Shown: in pieces, positions 1 to 6,192 of the stretch
Layout: each line of letters starts with the position of its first letter
How positions within the stretch are numbered: the stretch's first letter is position 1
Source: CANQDT01 sp051878935
GTDB taxonomy: Bacteria > Bacillota > Clostridia > Lachnospirales > Lachnospiraceae
Assembly (NCBI GenBank): GCA_051878935.1
Contig: JBJELB010000081.1
Location: 1-6,953 of the forward strand
Direction: 5' to 3'
Length of the DNA stretch: 6,953 nt
Translations under genes and position numbers: made by a program
Notes under the pieces: model-generated
What the model saw: the letters and a program-made list of their open reading frames with translations, nothing else
Told to the model about the DNA's origin: nothing
The model's database searches: none

Positions 1-114
1 AAATGTTTTACCCAGCGGTCCTTCTCCTTCTTTTTGTCCCACTATAGATGCCCAGCTCTTAATATAAACCGGATTTTCAAAAGCAATGCTCTGTTCGCCC
101 CGCATCGTACCCAT
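1..114 (-). CDS. spoVAD: Stage V sporulation protein AD, N-terminal fragment cut by the window edge
   Basis: Only the first 38 codons are inside the window; the gene runs off position 1. The peptide begins MGTMRGEQSIAFENP and continues through VYIKSWASIVGQKEGEGPLG. It follows the characteristic start of SpoVAD as I remember it from Bacillus subtilis: GKQTWVFEHP, then a short segment, then GPKEKDGPLG. SpoVAD has a thiolase-like fold and binds dipicolinic acid. It is part of the SpoVA machinery that moves dipicolinate into the forespore. I chose the ATG at 114 because AGGAGG lies upstream at 132-127 with a 12-base gap. A second in-frame ATG at 105 would be even further from that site. No spoVAC precedes it: the upstream 200 bp is non-coding and the next gene upstream on this strand is an unrelated enzyme. 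The gene therefore appears to start its own transcript. Family identity rests on this short N-terminal match; the catalytic-like core is outside the window. Confidence 0.8.
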   Translation of the reverse strand, partial: MGTMRGEQSIAFENPVYIKSWASIVGQKEGEGPLGKTF

Positions 115-134
115 AAGAATTCTTCTCCTCCTTG

Positions 135-156
135 ACACTTATACTAGTAGCAGTGT
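135..156. promoter_or_regulatory. Imperfect 22-bp palindrome in front of spoVAD (operator candidate)
   Basis: The arms ACACT (135-139) and AGTGT (152-156) enclose the perfect 8-bp palindrome TACTAGTA (142-149). Within the 22 bp, 18 positions are symmetric about the centre at 145/146; only the two pairs 140/151 and 141/150 mismatch. On the minus strand it ends just upstream of the AGGAGG of spoVAD and covers a TATAAG box (143-138), where a dimeric repressor could block transcription. As RNA it could also form a hairpin. No protein is known to me to bind this exact sequence. Confidence 0.4.
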
Positions 157-180
157 GTGCAAAAAGAGGAAATGTTATGC
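151..180 (-). promoter_or_regulatory. Weak sigma-G-like promoter candidate for spoVAD
   Basis: On the minus strand GCATA (180-176) fits the -35 consensus of forespore sigma factor G (G, A/C/T, A, T, purine). It is followed after 18 bases by CACACTG (157-151), which matches the sigma-G -10 consensus CATACTA at 5 of 7 positions. In B. subtilis the spoVA genes are sigma-G dependent, so such a site is expected here. The -10 is imperfect and AT-rich DNA offers chance matches. An alternative is the vegetative-type box TATAAG at 143-138, which lacks a good -35. Confidence 0.28.
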
Positions 181-224
181 AACGCATTGAAAAAACATAT
201 TAACAAATCATTTTTTTATGGTGA

Positions 225-237
225 TTACTAATAGTAA
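225..237. repeat. 13-bp perfect palindrome TTACTA-A-TAGTAA
   Basis: Two 6-bp arms pair perfectly around a single central A at 231. The inner half-sites TACTA and TAGTA are the same as in the palindrome at 135-156, about 85 bp closer to spoVAD. It lies upstream of spoVAD and downstream of the terminator of the enzyme gene, so it belongs to the spoVAD side of the gap. It could be a second binding site for the same protein or chance in AT-rich DNA. Confidence 0.3.
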
Positions 238-253
238 GAGAATAATCTTGCCC

Positions 254-271
254 TATCGGATTGCTCCGATA
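254..271. repeat. Short hairpin next to the terminator
   Basis: TATCGGA (254-260) and TCCGATA (265-271) form a 7-bp stem with a TTGC loop. On the minus strand it directly follows the main terminator hairpin and its U-run, so it may act as a backup or 3'-end-stabilising structure. On the plus strand it is followed by A residues, not a T-run, so it is not a terminator by itself in that direction. Confidence 0.45.
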
Positions 272-308
272 AAAAATCACATGGATTCCAAGAACCCATG
301 TGATTTTT
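272..308 (-). terminator. Rho-independent terminator of the glycoside hydrolase gene
   Basis: A 13-bp perfect stem (AAAAATCACATGG at 272-284 with CCATGTGATTTTT at 296-308) has an 11-base loop in which TTC/GAA can pair further. On the minus strand it begins 6 bases after the TAA stop of the enzyme gene, and the 3' arm ends in a run of U, as in an intrinsic terminator. On the plus strand the stem is followed by T-rich sequence as well, so it could work in both directions, but no plus-strand gene ends here. Confidence 0.85.
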
Positions 309-314
309 ATTTCT

Positions 315-3300
315 TTATTCCGTTTTACCAGAAGCAATATCCAGAATTGCCGAAATATCTGCTTCATCCAAGCTTCCATTCTGATCCATATCACCTTCGG
401 TTTTTTGTTGTTCTGTTAAGACCGCATTACCGGATACTTCCTGAAGTACCAATAACGCATCCACCGCTGTAATCTTACCATCAAAGTTCACATCACCATA
501 GGTTGCTGCTCCGCTGCTGCTGCGTAAGGTGAAGGAATCGAAATTACCCGCCCATGTGCCGGATACTTTTTTTATCACCATATAGAGATCACAGGTGTCT
601 GCCGTGCCTTCCGGCAAAGCAACCGCTAACGTCTTCGTACCCTGGATCTGTTCTTCTGCAGTAATGGCAGTACCATAGCTCTTAATATGTGATGTCAGAT
701 ATCGTCTCATCGCTGTCGGACCATTATTACCGGAATCGTCATATGTACTGCTACCCTGTTTATACACACCATCATAGGCTGCCTGTGACTCCGTACCATA
801 CTGACAATCATCGGTAAGGCCGATATAGAATTGCACTTTGGCAGCGGTATTGCTGTTTGTCTGTGCCACTTCGATACTCTTCAAATCTTTCACGGAAACA
901 TCGGAATATTTCAATACTGTATCTCCGTTAATCGTACCGATATTGGTTGTTTCATTTTTATAATTGCCAAATCCATAAGTATAATTCTCACATTCTATCG
1001 TCATCTGACTGGTTTCTAAATTACTTACTACAACACGGAAATAATTTGATATGCAAGAGCCTTCAATGGATGTCGCAAATACATAATAGAGATTTCCTTT
1101 TGCATCATCTGTGAATGTAAGAACACCTGTATCAGAAATGACAGCTGCATCGGTTTCTTCCATATTTCCATCTACAACATACCAGAGTAATTCGCTATCT
1201 TGTGCTAATTCCGGTGTAATCGTTGCTCTAAAGGAAACGCTCTCCGCTGCATTTACTTTCGTTGCAGTCGTTTCACCGGTAGTCGTAGACAATTGAATGG
1301 TATCAGCAATTGCCGATGCTACAACGGCATTTAATAACTGAAATTCAAACTGTGTATTCTCTGTTTCTGATAATGTTAATTCACCATTTTCATTGATATG
1401 GATATACTGTGTGCCATCCATGGTAGAAATGATACCATTTTCAATCTTCCATACATATCCCGCTGCTCTGGTAGATGCTACTGCACCATCTACTACCGTT
1501 ACGGTTCTGCCCGAATAAGTATTCATGATAGAGAATCCACCATTACCTTCTTCTGTGATATTCCACATCTGGGTATCCTCCGGAACGGCTTTCTCTTCCG
1601 GCGCTGCCTGTTGTACTTCTGCCCCGCTCTTTGCTGCATTCATATAATAACCGGTTGCTTTATTCTTCACCGTCACATATCCGAAATGCTGTTCGATCTT
1701 CCACATCTGGTAAGCATCATTTTCAGACTTCTGCTGATGAGTGATCCGCACACCTTCCGCATTGCGATCTGCAACCGGCGTACTGCCACTGGCTTCTACC
1801 ACATTGGCTGCTACTGCCAATACGCTGCCTTCCGGCAGTTTACTCCCATCGGTGGTCTCAATATAGGAATATCCGTTTCCGGCATCCGTAATCCTGAACA
1901 CATTGTTATATCGATATGGTGCATCCGTATATAACGTGATCTTTCCGTCGTCTTTTCTTATATAAGCATCTCCTCCATGCATATTCACGTAGCTTCCAGG
2001 TGCTGCCACGCTTTCAAAATATATATACTCCCCATTGGAAAACGCTTCTCCCTGCCGGTTCTCATCGGTAACGGTTACATTACCTATGATAAAACGGGAG
2101 GATGTTTTGGAATCTGTCATGGATTGCATCGCAAGGCCATGACCTTCGCCCAGATCATTGTCTTTCGGTGTTACCGCGCTGGCCTGACCATCCGTAATTG
2201 CATAGGTTCCGCCAGTTACGGTTGCCAAAGTATAATCTACTGTCACTGACTGACCAGCAGATAAGGTTAACGGAATATATTTGTCACCGTTCTCATCGAA
2301 TTGCACTTCTGTCGGCGTGTCATTTACCAGCACGTCGGTATAAGACAAATCTGATTTCAGTTTTATCTCGTTCTCATCCTTATTGGACGTTAAGGTTACG
2401 GATAGTTCCTTCTTCTCAATATTCCATGTTAATTCATCGATACCGGCATTGCTGCGCGTCATAAATCCGGTCATCTTACCTGATTGGAAATCCGGAACCA
2501 GACTTGGGAACAATTCAATCTCGCCGGTATTGGAATATAATAATCCTTCCGTGATTACGCCTTCCAGACCACATGCATTATCCGTACAGAATGCAGATGC
2601 ATGGTTCTTATTATGACTCGTTACCAGACCTGCATATTGATAATTCGATGCGATTAAGGTATGCAGCGAAGTCTGGTATCCGGCAACACGGCCTAATCTG
2701 GCCTCTACCAGAGCATTATGCAGATGTCCGTGCGCTTGGGCATTGTCCCCGGTATTGTATTTCTTACGCATATCCATCGCAACACCTAACGCCGTTTCCA
2801 GCTCTGTGTCTTCTTTTGACAGATATCCCGGCCATGCAGCATAGGTATGGCTGACATGCCGATGATTATAATTCTCTTCGTAGCCGGCAATTGCCCATTC
2901 CTTTAGCGCACCATCTTCCCCTGCAATTAAGGTTGGGAATTTTGCTTCTAAATCTGATAAGCTTACTTCCGCCTGGCTCTCTTCATTATCTACGGCTGTT
3001 TCAATTCCCATTTGGCGAGCCATATCCATCGAATTGTGTGCTGCTGAGATATCCATTGCCGTATTCGCTGCAAGAGATGGATCACTGTTGTATCCAATCA
3101 TGTCTTTACTAGGCACATTTTCCGGTGAATATCCCGGTGCAAATAAATAGCGGTCATGTTCTCCCATCGTCGTTCCGTCATTCAGATGATACGTTTCGCC
3201 CTGATCATCAATATAGAACCGTTCATCCGTATACTGTGCCCAGAAGTTCACTAATTTCTGAAGCATCGGTTTTAAGATGTGTTCCTCCAGATCAAATCCG

Positions 3301-5183
3301 TTTGCCTCAATATCGCGGATATCGGAAAGCTCCAGATCCAATAAGGATGTCAGACGTTCCAGATCAATATCTTCCCCTACCGGTATTCTGGTATTGCCAT
3401 AGCATTGCCAGTACTCATAAATCGGAAGGATAAGCCAGTCTGCGCCTGCATTCCAGTAAAGGAAAGGATAACCCGGTAACGAATGATAAATCTGACCATT
3501 GCCATCACCGTCTACCCTCGGTGGTGCCATGATCGCATCCGTCATACCATACACATGTTTTGCATTCGTCTCCCAATCCGCTGCATGACGCAGGGTAAAG
3601 TTAATATAGGAGTGTGCGGCATCCACCAGCCCTGTCGTATTCATACCGGACACCTGAAGATTGACATTCGCATCTAACGTAAAGTCGCCACTCCAATCCG
3701 GTACCCAGTTACCTACCCAGATACCACCCAAACGGGATGTGTGATAACCACTCGCACAGATTAAGTTGAAACGTCCACTATAGAACAATCGCTCTAACCA
3801 TGCTTTGTTGATATCGGTATCTGCCTGCTGTTTTTTATTCAACTCGGTATTAGTCAAAGCTCTGTCAGCAATTTCCTCTTCCGTTGCACACAATTCCAGC
3901 GTGGTACCTTCAAACATCTCTCCATGAAGGGCAGTATGCGGTGCCAATATGCTTTGGTAAGAAGCTTCGTTGTTGCTTAATCCATACTGTTGAGTAACGC
4001 CGTCAATCTGCTGCAGTAATGTATCATATAAACTCTCCACACTGTCTACATCGGTAAACCCTGTTTTCTGAATATCGACTGTTGTTACCAGCATCAGACT
4101 GTCGGTGTCCTTAACAGATAAACGTGGTGTCGTGATTTCTTTGCTAAAGCCGGTTCCCGGATTCTCTGTATTAAAGCGTCCGTTGACCGTATTCGTATGG
4201 ACATCGTCCTCTAATTGTGTAATCGTTGCATCAGCAGAAATCAGGCGAGTGGTCGTTGCATAACCTGCTTTTGCAAGCGCATTATCCGGATTCTCATCGG
4301 AGCCACGGATATTAAAGTCACCATATTTTACAATCTGCCCAATGCTCCAGCCATTCGCATCCTGTTTGATCAGTTCTTTGGATTCCGGTGCAATCTCCGC
4401 TCCTCTGGAAGTCAGATTATTATCAATTCCCATCTCCATTAAATTATCCACAGACAACGTCAAATCTAAGCTTTCGCCTTCCGGTGCTTCAATATAAGTA
4501 ACGATCACATTGTCTTTTCTCGATGCAAAGGTACGGCGGTTCCACTCTTTTCCATTTGCATCTTTCCACTGCACACCGACTTCTCCGGTATGGAAATTAC
4601 AATAGCGGTTGTATTTGGATGCGTCGCCATTATAAGTACCTCCATCGAAATCATTGTTTTTAATACGCAGCTGTGCTGCCGGATGGTATGCCTTCGTATT
4701 ACTGGATATATTTTCATTGGATGTAGATGTCGAAGTACCATACTTCTGACTGCGGAACTGTGCTACAAAGCTCTTCCAGTATCCAGGTTGGGAGCGGTCT
4801 GTCGCTTTGGTACGCATATCATCCAAAATCGCTGATACATCTGCCACCTCCACAATATCATTTTCTCCCAACACCAATTTTGTATTGTTAAAGATGAAGA
4901 CATCTTCATCCGGATCGGCGCTTTCAATAAAACTGATGGTTCCATTTCCGGCCATGGAGCCGTCTCTCCAGTTGTTACTCGTTGTCCCCGTTGTATTCCT
5001 GGCAATGGATGCATACGTTGCTTCATGATAGCCCAGACTCGGATCTGCCATAGTATCACCGATTCCATAGCTCCATGTAGTTTCTGCCTGAACTTCAGGT
5101 AGAAACGATGCAGAAGTCATTGTTTGCAGCGGCAGAGCCATCACCAGTGCCAAACCTGACGCCATTAATCTTTTTAACCTCAT
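315..5183 (-). CDS. Secreted multimodular GH95-like glycoside hydrolase with C-terminal dockerin
   Basis: This 1622-residue protein is likely an exo-acting enzyme removing alpha-L-fucose or a related sugar from extracellular glycans. The N-terminus MRLKRL plus a hydrophobic stretch looks like a signal peptide, with likely cleavage after VQA (33). Residues ~36-450 fit the GH95 N-terminal beta-sandwich (AGNG at 78-81, AAQLRI at 169-174, RRTFASRKDNVIV at 216-228). Residues ~455-885 fit the (alpha/alpha)6 barrel, with YSGRFNL, NVN (N506, N508), SPEN (E688), HRHVSH (774-779) and FCTDN (D868). By memory of Bifidobacterium AfcA, the two Asn and the Asp activate water and the Glu is the acid. A beta C-cap (~886-985) follows. 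Next come trefoil/ricin-like segments (~1040-1285; QMW at 1159-1161 and 1205-1207), an Ig-like module (~1290-1388), a CBM6/35-like module (~1394-1556) and dockerin repeats (1564-1575, 1598-1609). I chose the ATG at 5183 because GGAGG lies 7 bases upstream and the signal peptide starts there. No sortase motif or membrane anchor is seen. Substrate is unproven; alpha-L-galactosidase is the main alternative. Confidence 0.8.
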   Translation of the reverse strand: MRLKRLMASGLALVMALPLQTMTSASFLPEVQAETTWSYGIGDTMADPSLGYHEATYASIARNTTGTTSNNWRDGSMAGNGTISFIESADPDEDVFIFNNTKLVLGENDIVEVADVSAILDDMRTKATDRSQPGYWKSFVAQFRSQKYGTSTSTSNENISSNTKAYHPAAQLRIKNNDFDGGTYNGDASKYNRYCNFHTGEVGVQWKDANGKEWNRRTFASRKDNVIVTYIEAPEGESLDLTLSVDNLMEMGIDNNLTSRGAEIAPESKELIKQDANGWSIGQIVKYGDFNIRGSDENPDNALAKAGYATTTRLISADATITQLEDDVHTNTVNGRFNTENPGTGFSKEITTPRLSVKDTDSLMLVTTVDIQKTGFTDVDSVESLYDTLLQQIDGVTQQYGLSNNEASYQSILAPHTALHGEMFEGTTLELCATEEEIADRALTNTELNKKQQADTDINKAWLERLFYSGRFNLICASGYHTSRLGGIWVGNWVPDWSGDFTLDANVNLQVSGMNTTGLVDAAHSYINFTLRHAADWETNAKHVYGMTDAIMAPPRVDGDGNGQIYHSLPGYPFLYWNAGADWLILPIYEYWQCYGNTRIPVGEDIDLERLTSLLDLELSDIRDIEANGFDLEEHILKPMLQKLVNFWAQYTDERFYIDDQGETYHLNDGTTMGEHDRYLFAPGYSPENVPSKDMIGYNSDPSLAANTAMDISAAHNSMDMARQMGIETAVDNEESQAEVSLSDLEAKFPTLIAGEDGALKEWAIAGYEENYNHRHVSHTYAAWPGYLSKEDTELETALGVAMDMRKKYNTGDNAQAHGHLHNALVEARLGRVAGYQTSLHTLIASNYQYAGLVTSHNKNHASAFCTDNACGLEGVITEGLLYSNTGEIELFPSLVPDFQSGKMTGFMTRSNAGIDELTWNIEKKELSVTLTSNKDENEIKLKSDLSYTDVLVNDTPTEVQFDENGDKYIPLTLSAGQSVTVDYTLATVTGGTYAITDGQASAVTPKDNDLGEGHGLAMQSMTDSKTSSRFIIGNVTVTDENRQGEAFSNGEYIYFESVAAPGSYVNMHGGDAYIRKDDGKITLYTDAPYRYNNVFRITDAGNGYSYIETTDGSKLPEGSVLAVAANVVEASGSTPVADRNAEGVRITHQQKSENDAYQMWKIEQHFGYVTVKNKATGYYMNAAKSGAEVQQAAPEEKAVPEDTQMWNITEEGNGGFSIMNTYSGRTVTVVDGAVASTRAAGYVWKIENGIISTMDGTQYIHINENGELTLSETENTQFEFQLLNAVVASAIADTIQLSTTTGETTATKVNAAESVSFRATITPELAQDSELLWYVVDGNMEETDAAVISDTGVLTFTDDAKGNLYYVFATSIEGSCISNYFRVVVSNLETSQMTIECENYTYGFGNYKNETTNIGTINGDTVLKYSDVSVKDLKSIEVAQTNSNTAAKVQFYIGLTDDCQYGTESQAAYDGVYKQGSSTYDDSGNNGPTAMRRYLTSHIKSYGTAITAEEQIQGTKTLAVALPEGTADTCDLYMVIKKVSGTWAGNFDSFTLRSSSGAATYGDVNFDGKITAVDALLVLQEVSGNAVLTEQQKTEGDMDQNGSLDEADISAILDIASGKTE
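318..500 (-). other. Type I dockerin module encoded at the 3' end of the enzyme gene
   Basis: Residues 1562-1622 contain two F-hand calcium loops. The first is DVNFDGKITAVD (1564-1575), with Asp/Asn/Asp at loop positions 1, 3 and 5 and Asp at 12. The second is DMDQNGSLDEAD (1598-1609), with Asn at position 5. Each is followed by the LL/IL helix typical of type I dockerins. Dockerins bind cohesin domains on scaffoldins or cell-surface proteins. Positions 10-11, which set cohesin specificity, are AV in repeat 1 and EA in repeat 2, so the two repeats are not interchangeable. No cohesin is encoded in the window. Confidence 0.88.
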
Positions 5184-5190
5184 TGTTTTC

Positions 5191-5196
5191 CCTCCT
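5191..5196 (-). promoter_or_regulatory. Ribosome binding site of the glycoside hydrolase gene
   Basis: AGGAGG on the minus strand ends 7 bases before the ATG at 5183. It fixes the start there and rules out the longer reading frame beginning at 5228, which would place the site inside the coding region and bury the signal peptide behind 15 polar residues. Confidence 0.88.
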
Positions 5197-5204
5197 TTTT
5201 TCTC

Positions 5205-5233
5205 ATTATAACATTTTATTACTTCCAAATGAT
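5205..5233 (-). promoter_or_regulatory. Promoter candidate of the glycoside hydrolase gene
   Basis: The minus strand shows a perfect -10 TATAAT (5210-5205) preceded by TGT, giving an extended -10 (TGTTATAAT). At a 17-bp spacing the -35 position reads ATCATT (5233-5228), a poor match. This pattern suits a promoter that relies on an activator, which fits the adjacent AraC-type gene. The start of transcription would be near 5198, leaving a leader of only about 15 bases that begins at the ribosome binding site. Confidence 0.6.
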
Positions 5234-5250
5234 TGTTTTAACCGACAATC
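5231..5250. promoter_or_regulatory. Inverted repeat in the divergent control region (operator candidate)
   Basis: GATTGT (5231-5236) and ACAATC (5245-5250) are perfect inverted arms around 8 bases. The repeat overlaps the -35 box of the araC-type gene. It also occupies about -33 to -52 relative to the predicted start of the enzyme transcript, the usual place for an AraC-family activator. One bound protein could therefore activate the enzyme gene and repress its own. AraC proteins more often bind direct repeats, so the binder could be another regulator. Confidence 0.45.
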
Positions 5251-5261
5251 TATGGTAAAAT
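5233..5261 (+). promoter_or_regulatory. Promoter of the AraC-family regulator gene
   Basis: TTGTTT (5233-5238) and TAAAAT (5256-5261) are separated by exactly 17 bp. TGG just before the -10 (5253-5255) makes it an extended -10. Transcription would start near 5268, giving a leader of about 30 bases with GGGAGG at 5283-5288, 9 bases before the ATG at 5298. This is a good vegetative-type promoter, stronger on paper than the one facing it. Confidence 0.65.
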
Positions 5262-5297
5262 TCGGACATGATATTATGAAGAGGGAGGCAAACACAC

Positions 5298-6173
5298 ATG
5301 ATGAGCCCATTCCAGTTCCATCTGAAAGATTTTGACAACTACCATCAGCTATACTACATCAATCGCGGTGGATTATCTCACTCCGAATCCTATCACCAGC
5401 ATGACTTTACGGAATTGACCATTATCACCGGCGGTACCGGTGTACATCTGATAGAGGGAAAACGTTATCATCTATCGGAAGGAGAGGTGTATGCTGTCAT
5501 TCCTTCCTTCAAACACCGTGTCATTGATGTACAATACATTACCCATTACAACATTATGTTTGACTACAACAAACTGGTGGCTTTTCGACCGGAATTAAAG
5601 CATATACCGGGATTCCAGGAATTCTTCATATCGCAGCCATACAACCGATTCCGGCATAAATTCTTAAGCCATCTGACATTGACACCGGAACAGCTCTCAT
5701 TTGTATCTTCTTTGTGTGAGATTATTATCGAACACACAGAAAAAAATAGCAGAACACTTTCGCATTCTGCTATTAATTACCTGGTATGTTTACTGACCTA
5801 TCTGTCTGACCTGTATATACCATCCTCCGACAAAACATTTACACAGTTCCAGCAAATCGACCAAACCGTTGCTTACATTGAAGAACACTATATGGAGCCA
5901 ATACGCATACCTGATTTGTCCAAAATGGCCTTTTTATCTGAAAGACAGTATGCCCGTATTTTCAAACAAGTGTATCAGATAACACCGAATGAATACATCA
6001 TCCGATGTCGGTTTGATCATGCCCTCGCTCTCATCGAACAGACAAATTTTTCTATTGCCCAAATTGCGGAACAATGTGGTTTTGCTGACTCATCCACATT
6101 CAACAAACAATTTAAGGCACGCTACGGGATGTCTCCGGGGCAGTATCGGATGAAACCGACGAATGAGTCGTGA
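5298..6173 (+). CDS. AraC-family transcriptional regulator (cupin sensor plus AraC DNA-binding domain)
   Basis: This 291-residue regulator has the standard AraC/XylS length. Residues ~25-90 form an AraC-type cupin, recognisable by the HQHDFTEL motif (33-40), the TGVHLIEGKRYHLSEGEV stretch (47-64) and IPSFKHR (68-74). It probably senses a sugar or oligosaccharide. Residues ~125-185 are a helical linker/dimerisation segment. The DNA-binding domain carries two helix-turn-helix units. The first is around IPDLSKMAFLSERQYARIFK (204-223); the second is around FSIAQIAEQCGFADSSTFNK (251-270), ending in the family signature RYGMSPGQYR (275-284). Start: ATG at 5298 lies 9 bases after GGGAGG (5283-5288); the adjacent ATG at 5301 is less well spaced. 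It sits 114 bp from, and divergent to, the secreted glycoside hydrolase, so it probably controls that gene and itself through the shared region. The ligand cannot be read from the sequence. It belongs to the RhaS/RhaR-like architecture, not the two-component YesN type, as there is no receiver domain. Confidence 0.9.
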   Translation: MMSPFQFHLKDFDNYHQLYYINRGGLSHSESYHQHDFTELTIITGGTGVHLIEGKRYHLSEGEVYAVIPSFKHRVIDVQYITHYNIMFDYNKLVAFRPELKHIPGFQEFFISQPYNRFRHKFLSHLTLTPEQLSFVSSLCEIIIEHTEKNSRTLSHSAINYLVCLLTYLSDLYIPSSDKTFTQFQQIDQTVAYIEEHYMEPIRIPDLSKMAFLSERQYARIFKQVYQITPNEYIIRCRFDHALALIEQTNFSIAQIAEQCGFADSSTFNKQFKARYGMSPGQYRMKPTNES

Positions 6174-6175
6174 AA

Positions 6176-6188
6176 ATGTCACTGACAT
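6176..6188. terminator. Weak hairpin between convergent araC-type gene and pyrE
   Basis: ATGTC (6176-6180) and GACAT (6184-6188) form a 5-bp stem with a 3-base loop in the 19-bp gap. On the minus strand it is followed by TTTTC, on the plus strand by an AT-rich stretch. It is the only candidate terminator for either gene and is weak. On the minus strand a second small hairpin (CGAC-N6-GTCG, 6170-6157) lies just beyond it inside the end of the araC-type gene. Confidence 0.35.
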
Positions 6189-6192
6189 ACTA

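Noticed and set aside
177..187. Small inverted repeat ATGC-AAC-GCAT near 180
   Set aside because: Four-base arms only; expected by chance and without positional meaning.
218..472. 84-codon plus-strand open frame across the terminator and the dockerin region
   Set aside because: It runs through the terminator hairpin and antisense to conserved dockerin codons, with no ribosome binding site.
1398..1934. 178-codon plus-strand open frame inside the enzyme gene
   Set aside because: Antisense shadow of the trefoil-like region; Cys/His/Ile-rich composition typical of reverse-complement frames and no ribosome binding site.
4763..5068. 101-codon minus-strand frame overlapping the enzyme gene in another frame
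   Set aside because: No domain-like sequence and no ribosome binding site; the overlapping frame encodes the well-supported GH95 N-terminal domain.
5184..5228. Extension of the enzyme reading frame to an upstream ATG at 5228, adding 15 residues
   Set aside because: The ribosome binding site AGGAGG and the TATAAT box would fall inside the coding sequence, and the signal peptide would no longer be N-terminal.
5267..5278. Near-palindrome CATGATATTATG in the leader of the araC-type gene
   Set aside because: Short, AT-rich and imperfect; not convincing as a second operator.
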